Assembly (NCBI GenBank): GCA_030019445.1
Contig: JASEEU010000002.1
Span: 62,995-126,994, forward strand
DNA: 64,000 nucleotides
Source of the DNA: Anaerosomatales bacterium
Lineage (GTDB): Bacteria; Actinomycetota; Coriobacteriia; Anaerosomatales; Anaerosomataceae
Direction: 5' to 3'
Below, piece after piece: positions 7,879-15,794 of the stretch. Position 1 is the stretch's first letter. Each line of letters starts with the position of its first letter. The notes under the pieces were generated by a model. That model was not told where the DNA came from. It made no database searches and saw only the letters and a list, made by a program, of their open reading frames with translations. Position numbers and translations under genes: made by a program.

Positions 7879-8622
7879 ATGCGGGTCCTCGGCCTCGATA
7901 TCGGCTCCCGGACCGTCGACGCTGTCTGGCTCGAGGACGGCCGCGTCGTGGACTGGGCGGTCGCCGACTCGGGCTTCGACCCCGGGTCGGCGGCGGCGGT
8001 GCTCGTCGATCGCGGCGCCCATGACCTCCTCGTGTCCACCGGATACGGGCGTCACGCGGCGCGCGAACGCTTCGGCGGGTCGGTCGTCACGGAGATCACC
8101 GCGTACGGGAGGGGCGCCTCGGCGCTCTTCCCCGACGCGCGCGCCGTGCTCGATATCGGCGGGCAGGACACCAAGGTGATCGCCCTCGGCGAGCAGGGTC
8201 GCGTGGCGGACTTCGAGATGAACGACAAGTGCGCCGCCGGCACCGGCAAGTTCCTCGAAGTGATGGCGCGCGCGCTCGGCTACGGGCTCTCCGAGATGGC
8301 CGAGGCGGCGCTCGCCGCGGACAGGGGGGTCGCGATCTCCAGCATGTGCACCGTCTTCGCGGAAAGCGAGGTGACCGGCCTCGTGCATCGCGGCGAGGAC
8401 CGGGCGAGGATCGCGCGTGGGCTGCACGACGCGATCGCCACCCGGACGCTCGGCTCGCTCAAGCGCATCGCCGCTGGGGGGCCGCTCGTCTTCGCGGGCG
8501 GCGTGGCGCGCAACCCGGCGATGGTCGCGCTCGTCACTGGTGGTTTCGAAGGCGACGTGCTCGTTCCGGCTGAGGCGCAGATCGTGGGGGCGTACGGCGC
8601 CGCTCTGAGCGTGGAGGACTGA
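7879..8622 (+). CDS. HgdC/YjiL-type ATP-dependent activator (reductase of the cluster protein)
   Basis: This 247-residue ASKHA-fold ATPase is expected to bind one [4Fe-4S] cluster between two subunits and to push low-potential electrons into its partner on ATP hydrolysis. The cluster cysteines are Cys118 in DKCAAGTGKF and Cys157 in SSMCTVFAESE. The nucleotide-binding motifs are GLDIGSRT at 5-12, LDIGGQDTK at 91-99 and FAGGVARNP near 220. It lies three bases after the cluster-protein gene and is certainly cotranscribed. An electron donor (ferredoxin or flavodoxin) is not encoded nearby. Confidence 0.9.
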   Translation: MRVLGLDIGSRTVDAVWLEDGRVVDWAVADSGFDPGSAAAVLVDRGAHDLLVSTGYGRHAARERFGGSVVTEITAYGRGASALFPDARAVLDIGGQDTKVIALGEQGRVADFEMNDKCAAGTGKFLEVMARALGYGLSEMAEAALAADRGVAISSMCTVFAESEVTGLVHRGEDRARIARGLHDAIATRTLGSLKRIAAGGPLVFAGGVARNPAMVALVTGGFEGDVLVPAEAQIVGAYGAALSVED

Positions 8623-8640
8623 TAACACGCATCAGCAGAC

Positions 8641-8670
8641 TTGATTATCGTCGCGCGGCGCTGCTAGAGT
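8641..8670 (+). promoter_or_regulatory. Possible sigma-70-type promoter of the PHP gene
   Basis: TTGATT at 8641-8646 and TAGAGT at 8665-8670 are separated by 18 bases and end 19 bases before the ATG at 8690. The match to consensus is moderate and there is no independent support. Confidence 0.35.
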
Positions 8671-8689
8671 TGGCCGCGAGGCGGTGACC

Positions 8690-9442
8690 ATGGCCGAGTA
8701 CACGCTGGACCTGCACAATCACACGCCGCTCATCCCGGGCGACTATCGCGGGCGTCTCGACACGACGCCAGCCGAGATCGTGCGCGCGGCGCTCGACGCC
8801 GGGATCGACGTGCTCGGCGTGACCGATCACTTCTCGGCGGCCTACGCACCGCGCATCGTGCAGGCGGCCGATGATGTCTGGCGCGAGGAGGGTCGGCGGC
8901 TCCACATCATCCCCGGAGCCGAGATCAAGATCCGGCGTGACGGCGACGAGGCGCACCTGATCGCGCTCTTCGCGGCCGGGAGTGCGGAGCGCCGTCTCAG
9001 CGCGCTGCTCGCGGTCCTGGGATTGCCGGATCCGGCCGCACCCCTTGAGGGGCTGCCGGCGCTTAGCGTCAGCTACGACCCGCTTGTCGCGGCGCGCGCC
9101 ATCGACACCCTCGGCGGGCTGTGCATCGTCGGGCATGCCGACCGCACCTTCGGCGAGTACCGCCTGAGCGAGTCGCCGCTCGTAGGCGAGCTGATGGCAT
9201 CGCCGCACGTCTCGGCCATCGAGATGATCGACCACGCGTGCCTCGGCACGCTGCCGGGCGGCAGCGACGTCGCGTGCGTGCAGTCCTCCGACGCGCACGC
9301 GCCCGGGGAGATGGGCCGCCGCACGACGCGGCTCTCGATGAGCGAGCCGACGCTCGAAGGGCTGCGCGACGCGCTCAAGCGCGCCCGGCGTCCGCGCGTG
9401 CAGGCGCGTACCGCGGGGGACGCCGCGGCCGTCATACGGTGA
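8690..9442 (+). CDS. PHP-domain metal-dependent phosphoesterase
   Basis: The 250-residue protein is a stand-alone PHP domain. The metal-binding motifs are all visible: HNH near the start (His9, His11), TDHF around residue 45, a His in GHAD and DAH near the C-terminus. Such proteins hydrolyse phosphate esters or nucleotides with two or three metal ions; several act on small nucleotides, but no substrate can be read from this sequence. ATG at 8690 is preferred to GTG at 8684 because CGAGG lies seven bases before it. The gene converges on the phosphoglycerate mutase gene with an 11-base overlap of coding ends. Confidence 0.8.
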   Translation: MAEYTLDLHNHTPLIPGDYRGRLDTTPAEIVRAALDAGIDVLGVTDHFSAAYAPRIVQAADDVWREEGRRLHIIPGAEIKIRRDGDEAHLIALFAAGSAERRLSALLAVLGLPDPAAPLEGLPALSVSYDPLVAARAIDTLGGLCIVGHADRTFGEYRLSESPLVGELMASPHVSAIEMIDHACLGTLPGGSDVACVQSSDAHAPGEMGRRTTRLSMSEPTLEGLRDALKRARRPRVQARTAGDAAAVIR

Positions 9443-10724
9443 AGCGCTCGTACTCCTCGGGCCAGTGCAGGCCCACCTCGGCGGAGAGCTTCGCGCCCAG
9501 GTAGCGGACCGTCCCGCGCAGGTTCAGCAGCGTCGGCATGAGGTCGGCGCCGTCCAGATGGCCGAGCACGCCACGCGCGCACGCCCGCTCGCTGAAGGCC
9601 GCGACGTCGTCGGTGAGCACGCCCGGCCCCGCGATCAGGATCGGTGGCGCGTCGCCCGAGTGGATCAGGCCCGTGCCCGACGGCGTCCCGTGGTCGCCGG
9701 TGACGACCACGAGCGTTCCCTCGTCGGCAAGCTCGCCGAGCTCGCCGAGCCCGGCGTCGAGCGCCGCGATGACGTCGCGCTTCAGCGCGGGGTCCTTGCG
9801 GTGTCCCGCTTCATCCGGCGCCTTGGTGTGCACGTGCACGAAGTCGGCGCCCTCGGCGAACGCGCCCGCCGCCGCCGCGATGCGCGCACGCATGTCGTCG
9901 GTCCAGTCGCTCGCGTACGGCAGGTGCCGGTACGACATGCCGAGCGTGGCGGCGATCCCCTCGAAGAGCGTGCTGCTGGCGACGATGGCGCCGCGCATGC
10001 CGGTGCGCGCCGAGAAGGACGGCAGCTCGCGCGCGCGGCCCGTCCACTTGAGGAGCGGGAAGTCGGCGCGGCGATCGGTGTCGGCGTTGAGCGGGTGCGT
10101 TGAGAGCGTCGCGTACGCGTGACGCAGGTACGCCGTGACCGCATCGGCCGTGAGCGCGGCCGAGCGCGGGTCGCCGGCGCGGGCAAGCGGGCGCACCGCC
10201 GCGATGGGGCGCTCAGGGAAGAAGGGGTCGCAGTCGGTGACCTCCTCCGAGACGCCGGGCCCTCGCACGTGGAGGATCCCCTGGCGGTCGCCGGTGAAGG
10301 TGAGGCGCATCTCGAAGCCGCCGTGCTCGAACTCGGCGATAAGCGCAGCGAGCGCTCTGCAGGTGTCGTCGTCCGTCTCGGCGAAATGCTTCTCGAGCAC
10401 GAGCGTGCCGTCGGGTTGTTCGCGTACGGCCGAGAAGAGCACCCGGAAGACGACCTCGTCGTGGGAGAGCGTGACGCCGCAGCCGGCCGCTTCGAAGACC
10501 GCGCGGCCCGGGTACCACGCCTCGGGGTAGCCGAAGAGCACGAAGTGCGCGAGCTCGCTGCCGGGCGCGCGCCCCCGACCGAGCGAGTGCAGGACGCCGG
10601 TGGCGCCGCGCGCGGCGAGCGCATCGAGCGTGGGGGTGGCGGCCGCTTCGAGCGGAGTGCGGTCGTCGAGCGCCGGCCACGGACGGTCGCCGAGGCCATC
10701 GAGGATGACGAGCAGGACGCGCAT
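9432..10724 (-). CDS. apgM: Cofactor-independent phosphoglycerate mutase, archaeal type
   Basis: This 430-residue protein of the alkaline phosphatase superfamily interconverts 2- and 3-phosphoglycerate in glycolysis. The metal site begins with LLVILDGLGDRP at residues 4-15. The phosphorylated-serine region is RGRAPGSELAHFVLFGY, and the C-terminal metal ligands are HVHTKAPDEAGH and VVVTGDHGTPSGTGLIHSGDAPP. These are features of the aPGAM branch rather than of GpmI. The ATG at 10722-10724 has GAGGGAGAAGC directly upstream. A divergent methyltransferase gene starts 67 bases away, so both promoters lie in that gap. Confidence 0.88.
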   Translation of the reverse strand: MRVLLVILDGLGDRPWPALDDRTPLEAAATPTLDALAARGATGVLHSLGRGRAPGSELAHFVLFGYPEAWYPGRAVFEAAGCGVTLSHDEVVFRVLFSAVREQPDGTLVLEKHFAETDDDTCRALAALIAEFEHGGFEMRLTFTGDRQGILHVRGPGVSEEVTDCDPFFPERPIAAVRPLARAGDPRSAALTADAVTAYLRHAYATLSTHPLNADTDRRADFPLLKWTGRARELPSFSARTGMRGAIVASSTLFEGIAATLGMSYRHLPYASDWTDDMRARIAAAAGAFAEGADFVHVHTKAPDEAGHRKDPALKRDVIAALDAGLGELGELADEGTLVVVTGDHGTPSGTGLIHSGDAPPILIAGPGVLTDDVAAFSERACARGVLGHLDGADLMPTLLNLRGTVRYLGAKLSAEVGLHWPEEYERFTV

Positions 10725-10791
10725 GCTTCTCCCTCCGTCGAGCCGACGATACCATGAGGGGCACATGCGCCGAACCAGGGAGGGGACGAGC

Positions 10792-11577
10792 GTGGCCGAG
10801 AAGCGCCGATCGGATCACATCGCCGCGTCGCGAGAGCGGTTCGGGCCGCGCGCGGCGGGGTACCGCGAGAGCCCGCTGCACGCCGCGGGCGCCGATCTCG
10901 ACCTGCTGCTCGCGTGGGTCGCGCCGCAGCTGGGGGAGCGCGCGCTCGACGTCGCGACCGGCGGCGGGCACGTGGCCGTGGCGCTCGCCCGGGCGGGCGC
11001 CGGCGTGACCGCGGTGGATGTGACGCCCGAGATGCTCGCCGAGGTGGCCGCGTTGGCCGAGGCCGAGGGCGTCCCGATCGCGACGGTGGAGGCCGAGGCC
11101 GGTGAGCTGCCCTTCGCCGACGGCAGCTTCGACATCGTGACGTGCCGCATCGCGGCGCACCACTTCCCCGATGCGGCGCGCTTCTTCGCCGAGGTCGCGC
11201 GCGTCCTGGCGCCGGGGGGTCGTCTCGGCTTCCAGGACCAGACGTTGCCGCCGCAGGGGACCTCGGCGGTGCTCGTCGACGCGTTCGAGCGGTTGCGCGA
11301 TCCCAGCCACAACCAGGCGTACAGCGAGGCGGGGTGGCTGACACTGATCGAGCGCGCGGGGCTGTCGGTCGAGCGCGCCGAGCTGGTGGACAAGGCGCAC
11401 GCGTTCGCCGAGTGGACGGGGCGTCAGGACTGTGCGCCGGCGACGGTGGCCGAGCTGCGTCGCCTCATGGCCGAGGCGCCGCCCGGGATGGCCGAGTGGC
11501 TGGCGCCGGAGTGCGACGCCCAGGGCGCGCTCGTCGCCTTCAGGAACCGGCACCTCGTCGTGCTGGCGCGAGCGTAG
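10792..11577 (+). CDS. Class I SAM-dependent methyltransferase
   Basis: The 261-residue protein has the Rossmann-fold methyltransferase motif I as LDVATGGGHVAVAL, an acidic residue after strand 2 (VTAVDVTPEML), motif II around FDIVTCRIAAHHF and a post-motif VLAPGGRLGF. This layout is that of UbiE/COQ5- and Methyltransf_11-type small-molecule enzymes. The substrate cannot be determined. GTG at 10792 is chosen because GGAGGGG lies seven bases upstream; an in-frame ATG at 10765 has no such site. Confidence 0.8.
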   Translation: MAEKRRSDHIAASRERFGPRAAGYRESPLHAAGADLDLLLAWVAPQLGERALDVATGGGHVAVALARAGAGVTAVDVTPEMLAEVAALAEAEGVPIATVEAEAGELPFADGSFDIVTCRIAAHHFPDAARFFAEVARVLAPGGRLGFQDQTLPPQGTSAVLVDAFERLRDPSHNQAYSEAGWLTLIERAGLSVERAELVDKAHAFAEWTGRQDCAPATVAELRRLMAEAPPGMAEWLAPECDAQGALVAFRNRHLVVLARA

Positions 11578-11604
11578 AGCGTCGCCGAGAAACGCCGCGC
11601 CCCC

Positions 11605-12345
11605 TCAGCCTTCGAGCACGTCTCGGACGATGGCGTCCCAGTCCGGCGTGTGGCCCTTCTCGGCCTCGGTGCGCCACGCGCGGACGACCGCCTGTCCGAC
11701 CGGCTCAAGGAACTCGGCCAGGTAGCGGGCGTGAGCCAGCTCGTCGTAACGCACGCTGCCGTCGAGTGCTCGGTAGTTGCCCGAGAGCAGGCATCCGAGC
11801 TGCCCCGCACCCTGCTGCCAGCCGCCACCCACCAGCTCGGCGACCTCCGGCCCGCTCAGGTGGCGGATCGGCTGCAGGAGCTCGATGCCGGCGAAGCCGA
11901 GCACGCGGACCGAGGCGTCGATGCCGGCGGTGGTCTGCGAGAGCTTGACGACGCCGTCATGCGTGTCGCGCTCGCCCGCGATGACGGGCGCGTGGCCCAG
12001 CTCCCACGCGAGCGGTACGCGCAGCAGGTGCAGGTAGAGGTGGCATGCGAGGCACGGCGAGCAGAGGCCGTAGCGGTCGCCCAGCTCGGCGGCGTGGCGG
12101 CCGTTCATCGCCGCCCAGAGCGCCGGCTCCGAGAGCTGCACCGGCTCGAGGACGTCGACCGTGCCGCCGAGAAGCTCGGTCAGCCGCTCCACCGCGCGGT
12201 ACGGCGCGTCGAAGTCGCCGATCTCGGTGCCGGTGAGGGCGATGGTGGGGAGCAGCGTGTCGAAGCCGTGCTCGCGCACGGCCGCGACCGCGGCGGCGAC
12301 GCTGTCGCGGCCGGCGATCTCGGCGATGGCGAGCGTGGAGTTCAT
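11605..12345 (-). CDS. PP-loop-like ATP pyrophosphatase fold protein with CxxCxxC
   Basis: This 246-residue protein opens with LAIAEIAGRDSVAAAV, in which GRDS at 12-15 sits where the P-loop-like SGGxDS motif of N-type ATP pyrophosphatases would be. A CxxCxxC cluster (Cys95, Cys98, Cys101), immediately followed by His, lies in the middle, and GERDTHDGVVKLSQ follows. Together these suggest an enzyme that adenylates a substrate and may use a metal or Fe-S centre, as in some tRNA thiolases. No named family is recognised. ATG at 12345 has only a weak ribosome-binding site. It is transcribed divergently from vapB. Confidence 0.5.
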   Translation of the reverse strand: MNSTLAIAEIAGRDSVAAAVAAVREHGFDTLLPTIALTGTEIGDFDAPYRAVERLTELLGGTVDVLEPVQLSEPALWAAMNGRHAAELGDRYGLCSPCLACHLYLHLLRVPLAWELGHAPVIAGERDTHDGVVKLSQTTAGIDASVRVLGFAGIELLQPIRHLSGPEVAELVGGGWQQGAGQLGCLLSGNYRALDGSVRYDELAHARYLAEFLEPVGQAVVRAWRTEAEKGHTPDWDAIVRDVLEG

Positions 12346-12370
12346 GGGGGAAGTGTAGCAGGGTGAGGGA

Positions 12371-12391
12371 AGATGTATACTAAATACATCT
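12371..12391 (+). promoter_or_regulatory. Inverted-repeat operator of vapBC module 1
   Basis: AGATGTAT (12371-12378) and ATACATCT (12384-12391) form a perfect 8-base inverted repeat with a 5-base spacer, 45 bases before the antitoxin start. The A/T-rich core TATACTAAATA could include the -10 element. Ribbon-helix-helix antitoxins typically bind such repeats to repress their own operon. The 5-base spacing is the same as in the operator of the second module. Confidence 0.7.
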
Positions 12392-12436
12392 GTATGGCAG
12401 ATACCGGTCATTGTCCGGCAAGGCGGTGAGGCTACG

Positions 12437-12709
12437 ATGGCGCGCATGGTGCGCAAGCAGCTCAACATCGAATACGAGCTCGACCGTGCGCTCGCCGAGC
12501 AGGCCGAGAAGCTCGGCATATCGCAGTCAGAGCTCGTCCGGCAGGCGCTCGAGCGCTTCCTGACCGAGAGTGACGAGGAGCGGCGTCGCGCGCACGTGCA
12601 ACGGCTCAGGGAGATGTGGACCGACTCCGATGACCGGCGCGGGACGAGCGGCTCTGCCGATGACGGGTGGACGCGTGAGGAGATCCATGAGCGTCGGCGT
12701 CGTCGTTGA
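12437..12709 (+). CDS. VapB-type antitoxin, ribbon-helix-helix
   Basis: The 90-residue protein begins MARMVRKQLNIEYELDRALAEQAEKLGISQSELVRQALE-like, the strand-helix-helix pattern of MetJ/Arc/CopG DNA-binding antitoxins (residues about 5-42). The remaining highly charged tail is expected to fold on and block the toxin. GTGAGG lies just upstream. The coding sequence overlaps the toxin gene by 23 bases, the usual arrangement for a PIN-domain toxin pair. Confidence 0.8.
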   Translation: MARMVRKQLNIEYELDRALAEQAEKLGISQSELVRQALERFLTESDEERRRAHVQRLREMWTDSDDRRGTSGSADDGWTREEIHERRRRR

Positions 12710-13142
12710 CACAAACGTCCTCGTGTACGCGCTCGATGCCCGCGACCCTGTGAAGCGGAGCGCGGCGCGTGCACTGCTCGCGAAGTTGGCCGAGGCTGGA
12801 CGAGGCGTCCTCACCGCGCAGGTGCTCGCGGAGTACTTCAGCGTGGCCACCTCCAAGCTGGCGCCCCCGCTCGATCCGGTGACGGCCGCGCTTCAAGTCG
12901 CCGAGTTCCGCCGCGCCTTCTCAGTGCTGGATGTGACCGCAGACGTGGTAGAGGATGCAGCGCGGGGCGTAGTCCAGCATCAGCTCTCGTTCTGGGATGC
13001 GCAACTGTGGGCCACGGCGCGGCTGGCCGGCTTCGATGTCATCCTCTCCGAAGACTTCCAGGACGGCCGCGAGATCGAAGGCGTGCGGTTCGTGGACCCG
13101 TTCGGGCGTGGGTTCCGGCTGGAGGGGTGGCTCGGCAGCTGA
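12687..13142 (+). CDS. VapC-type PIN-domain toxin
   Basis: This 151-residue PIN-domain protein should be a Mg-dependent endoribonuclease, the toxin of the adjacent RHH antitoxin. Acidic catalytic residues are visible: Asp8 in VVVDTNVLVYALD, Glu in VLAEYF, Asp in SFWDAQLWA and Asp in LSEDFQDG. RNA target specificity cannot be predicted. ATG at 12687 follows GTGAGGAGATCC, a good ribosome-binding site lying within the antitoxin gene. Confidence 0.85.
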   Translation: MSVGVVVDTNVLVYALDARDPVKRSAARALLAKLAEAGRGVLTAQVLAEYFSVATSKLAPPLDPVTAALQVAEFRRAFSVLDVTADVVEDAARGVVQHQLSFWDAQLWATARLAGFDVILSEDFQDGREIEGVRFVDPFGRGFRLEGWLGS

Positions 13143-13175
13143 GCGAGCACCTGTTCCCGGCGATGACAGACGTGT

Positions 13176-13607
13176 CTAGCGAATCAGGCGCACCGAGCAC
13201 TCGGTCGCGCGAGCATGTGCGCGATCGGCAGTCACCAGTTCGCAGTCCAGGAGACATGCGAGCGCCGGGAAGAGGGCGTCGTTGACCGTCAGCCCATGGC
13301 GCGCGGCCAGCGACGCGGACTCCGCTAGAAGGTTCGTGGTCCAGTCGGCGTACGTGATGCCGACCTCCCCGAGGGCGCGGGCCGCCACTGCCATCTCAGC
13401 CGTCGTCAGCTTGCGGCTGTGAAGGCCGTTGAGCACTTCTGCCGGCATATGGGCGGGGGCGACCAACTCGACCTCTCCGTCACGATGTCGACGGAGGAGC
13501 CGGAGGGCCTCATCGACCGCAGATTCTTCATCTGCACAGAACCACTTGAACGCCACCGACGAGTCGACGCACACTCGCTGGACCGCACGCCCTCTGGAGC
13601 TGCTCAC
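13176..13607 (-). CDS. VapC-type PIN-domain toxin, second module
   Basis: A 143-residue PIN-domain RNase-like toxin. Acidic residues expected at the active site are Asp15 in VCVDSSVAFKWF, Glu in PAEVLNG, Asp in TVNDALFPALA and Asp in VTADRAHA. The GTG at 13607 overlaps the antitoxin stop in a GTGA arrangement and has GGGAG five bases upstream, so it is preferred to the ATG at 13619. It converges with module 1 and is not closely similar to that toxin in sequence, so the pair did not arise by simple duplication. Confidence 0.8.
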   Translation of the reverse strand: MSSSRGRAVQRVCVDSSVAFKWFCADEESAVDEALRLLRRHRDGEVELVAPAHMPAEVLNGLHSRKLTTAEMAVAARALGEVGITYADWTTNLLAESASLAARHGLTVNDALFPALACLLDCELVTADRAHARATECSVRLIR

Positions 13608-13879
13608 GCGCGCTCCCATCGTGGACCACGGTCGCGGACGGACCGGATCACGTGCTCTGCGTCCGGCGCCCCGACGCGGAGGGATAGAGAGCGCATCTCT
13701 TCGAGAGCGTCATCGATCCGCGCAGCTCGGGCGGCGTGCTGCCGCTTGCTGTCAAGCGCAGACCCGTAGTGGGCGATAGCTTCCTGGATGAACGCTGAGC
13801 GCGTCACTCCCGCTTCTGCGGCGCGACGATCAACGTCCTCAAGCATGCCGTCAGGCATCGAGATGTTCGTCTTCGCCAT
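13604..13879 (-). CDS. VapB/CopG-type antitoxin, second module
   Basis: The 91-residue protein starts MAKTNISMPDGMLEDVDRRA, the strand and first helix of a ribbon-helix-helix DNA-binding domain, followed by GVTRSAFIQEAI. The C-terminal half is charged and helical, as expected for toxin neutralisation. It is first in a two-gene minus-strand operon, immediately upstream of the PIN toxin. A strong inverted-repeat operator lies 24-57 bases before the start codon. Confidence 0.8.
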   Translation of the reverse strand: MAKTNISMPDGMLEDVDRRAAEAGVTRSAFIQEAIAHYGSALDSKRQHAARAARIDDALEEMRSLSLRVGAPDAEHVIRSVRDRGPRWERA

Positions 13880-13902
13880 GCGGTGCCTCCGAGAACGATG
13901 GT

Positions 13903-13936
13903 GGTAGTAGTGCTGGTACTACCGATTGTAGTACCA
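13903..13936 (-). promoter_or_regulatory. Triple half-site operator of vapBC module 2
   Basis: TGGTACTAC (13914-13922) and GTAGTACCA (13928-13936) form a perfect 9-base inverted repeat with a 5-base spacer. A further half-site, GGTAGTA at 13903-13909, pairs with the TACTACC inside the first arm. Three half-sites in tandem suggest cooperative binding of antitoxin dimers and ratio-dependent autoregulation, as known for other VapBC systems. The sequence differs from the module 1 operator, so the two should not cross-regulate. Confidence 0.72.
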
Positions 13937-14013
13937 CGTCTGAGTGGAAGACCAGGGCTCATCACCCGCTTGCATCGCTCAGGCATACTGGAATTGACGC
14001 CGAGAGGAGCGAT

Positions 14014-15363
14014 ATGGAAGAACGTATCTCCTATGACCCCACCGACCCGCACTCGATCGAGACCTATGCTCGCCGTCTCGTTGGACACAGCCTTCGAGAG
14101 ATGCTTGCCGAGGATGCCAGGACCGTCTACCAGACAGGCAAGGGCAGGCTGGGGGACGTCGTCGAGCGGAGCTATTTCGGAATCAACCCAGGCAACGTAT
14201 CGGGACCTGACTTCGAGCAAGCGGGGGTGGAACTCAAGACCACGCCGCTCAAGCGCGTCGGCAAGAAGCTAAAGGCCAAGGAGCGGCTCTCTCTCCAGAT
14301 GATTGACTACATGAGCATTCACCGGGAGGAGTGGGAGACCAGCTCCTTCCTCCGCAAGAACGCCCTCATCCTCCTCTTGTTCTACTTGTTCGAGCCGGAT
14401 AAGGAGATTCTCGACTACGTCTTCAAGATCGCTCGTCTGTGGGAGATCCCCGAAGCGGATCTGGAGATCATACGCGACGACTGGGAGACCATCGTCGGCA
14501 AGATCCGCGCGGGTAAGGCGCACGAGATCTCGGAGGGCGACACCATGTACCTGGCCGCCTGCACGAAAGGGGCCAAAGGGACCGATCGACGAGAGCAGCC
14601 CTTCTCCGACGAACCGGCGAAGCCTCGCGCCTTTTCTCTCAAGGCGAGCTACATGAACTCGGTGATTGCTGCGAGCCTGAGACAGCAGCAGGCGGTCAGT
14701 GCCGACGAGCTGAGGACCGGAAGGACGTTCGAGCAAGTCGTGCACGAACGCTTCCGTCCATACATCGGCATGACGGCAGACGAGATCGCTCAGATGCTCG
14801 GGGTCGAACAGAAGCCGGGGACGAAGAAGTCGAAGGCATTCTATGCCAACCTGACCAAGCGGATCCTCGGCGTTGCCGAAGCGAACCGAATCGCCGAGTT
14901 CGAGAAAGCCGATATCACCGTCAGGACCATCCGACTGCGCCCCAGCGGCATGCCCAAGGAGGCCGTCTCATTCCCCGCCTTCAAGTACCTCGACCTGGTC
15001 GAACAGGACTGGGACGATTCTGACCTGAGAGAGGCCCTTTCGCGTCGCTTCTTCTTCGTCATCTACCAGCTCGATGCGAGCGGCAGGACGCGTCTTGCCC
15101 GCACGCAGTTCTGGACGATGCCGGTAGAGGATATCGAACAGCATGCGCGGGAGTGTTTCGAGAAGACCGTCGAGCTGATCATGGAGGACAGGGCCGACTA
15201 CCTGCCACAGAGTACCGACAATCCGGTGTGTCATGTCCGTCCGCACGGGAGGAACAAGGCCGACACGCTTCCGACGCCTTCGGGACGGATGGTGGTAAGG
15301 AAGTCCTTCTGGTTGAATCAGAAGTACCTTGCTGACCAACTGGGAGCGTCGGAGGACAGCTAG
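14014..15363 (+). CDS. Sau3AI/MutH-family type II restriction endonuclease
   Basis: This 449-residue protein resembles Sau3AI, which cuts at GATC and consists of an N-terminal MutH-like catalytic half and a C-terminal allosteric half. The nuclease signature is clear: GRLGDVVERSYFG followed by PDFEQAGVELKTTP, giving the D-x6-E-x-K triad Asp66, Glu73 and Lys75. GATC specificity is inferred from the family, not shown by the sequence. ATG at 14014 follows GAGAGG. The gene converges on vsr with a four-base overlap, and the cognate methyltransferase lies beyond it. Codon use is visibly less GC-extreme than in the neighbouring housekeeping genes, in keeping with acquisition by transfer. Confidence 0.88.
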   Translation: MEERISYDPTDPHSIETYARRLVGHSLREMLAEDARTVYQTGKGRLGDVVERSYFGINPGNVSGPDFEQAGVELKTTPLKRVGKKLKAKERLSLQMIDYMSIHREEWETSSFLRKNALILLLFYLFEPDKEILDYVFKIARLWEIPEADLEIIRDDWETIVGKIRAGKAHEISEGDTMYLAACTKGAKGTDRREQPFSDEPAKPRAFSLKASYMNSVIAASLRQQQAVSADELRTGRTFEQVVHERFRPYIGMTADEIAQMLGVEQKPGTKKSKAFYANLTKRILGVAEANRIAEFEKADITVRTIRLRPSGMPKEAVSFPAFKYLDLVEQDWDDSDLREALSRRFFFVIYQLDASGRTRLARTQFWTMPVEDIEQHARECFEKTVELIMEDRADYLPQSTDNPVCHVRPHGRNKADTLPTPSGRMVVRKSFWLNQKYLADQLGASEDS

Positions 15364-15794
15364 GCCGACTCTAGCGCCTCGATGATGGTCCGGACGACGG
15401 CTTCAGGCGCTTCCCGCAACCGGCACTCCCAAACTGTCAAGACCGTCCAACCTGCCGTCTCGAGCTCGCGTGTCTTTCGCGCGTCGCGCTCCTTATTGAG
15501 CTCGAACTTCTTGCCCCAGTAGTCGGCGTGCGACTTGGGCTCAGCGGGTCGGCAATGCGGGCAGCGATGCCAGAAGCACCCGTTGACGAAGATCGCCACC
15601 CGCCGCCCTGGATAGGCGATGTCAGGCCTTCCAGGAGCGCGCTTCCAGTGCAGCCGATAGCCCGGATAGCCTGCCGCCCTGAGCAGGCGCCGTAGCTCTA
15701 TCTCCGGTTTGGTGTCACGCCCCCGATTGCCCTTCATCGAGCGCGTGACCGCCTCCGAAGTCGCCTCAGGTATCGGTCCCAGCTTGCCGGGCAT
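15360..15794 (-). CDS. vsr: Vsr, very short patch repair endonuclease
   Basis: The 144-residue protein is a Vsr-type strand-specific nickase that starts repair of T:G mismatches produced when 5-methylcytosine deaminates. The catalytic Asp58 is in GRPDIAY, and the zinc-binding region is FVNGCFWHRCPHC (69-81). The N-terminal RSMKGNRGRDTKPE segment is also typical. It overlaps the upstream methyltransferase gene by 29 bases, so both are expressed together. That genetic link implies it protects the sites methylated by this enzyme rather than CCWGG. Confidence 0.93.
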   Translation of the reverse strand: MPGKLGPIPEATSEAVTRSMKGNRGRDTKPEIELRRLLRAAGYPGYRLHWKRAPGRPDIAYPGRRVAIFVNGCFWHRCPHCRPAEPKSHADYWGKKFELNKERDARKTRELETAGWTVLTVWECRLREAPEAVVRTIIEALESA

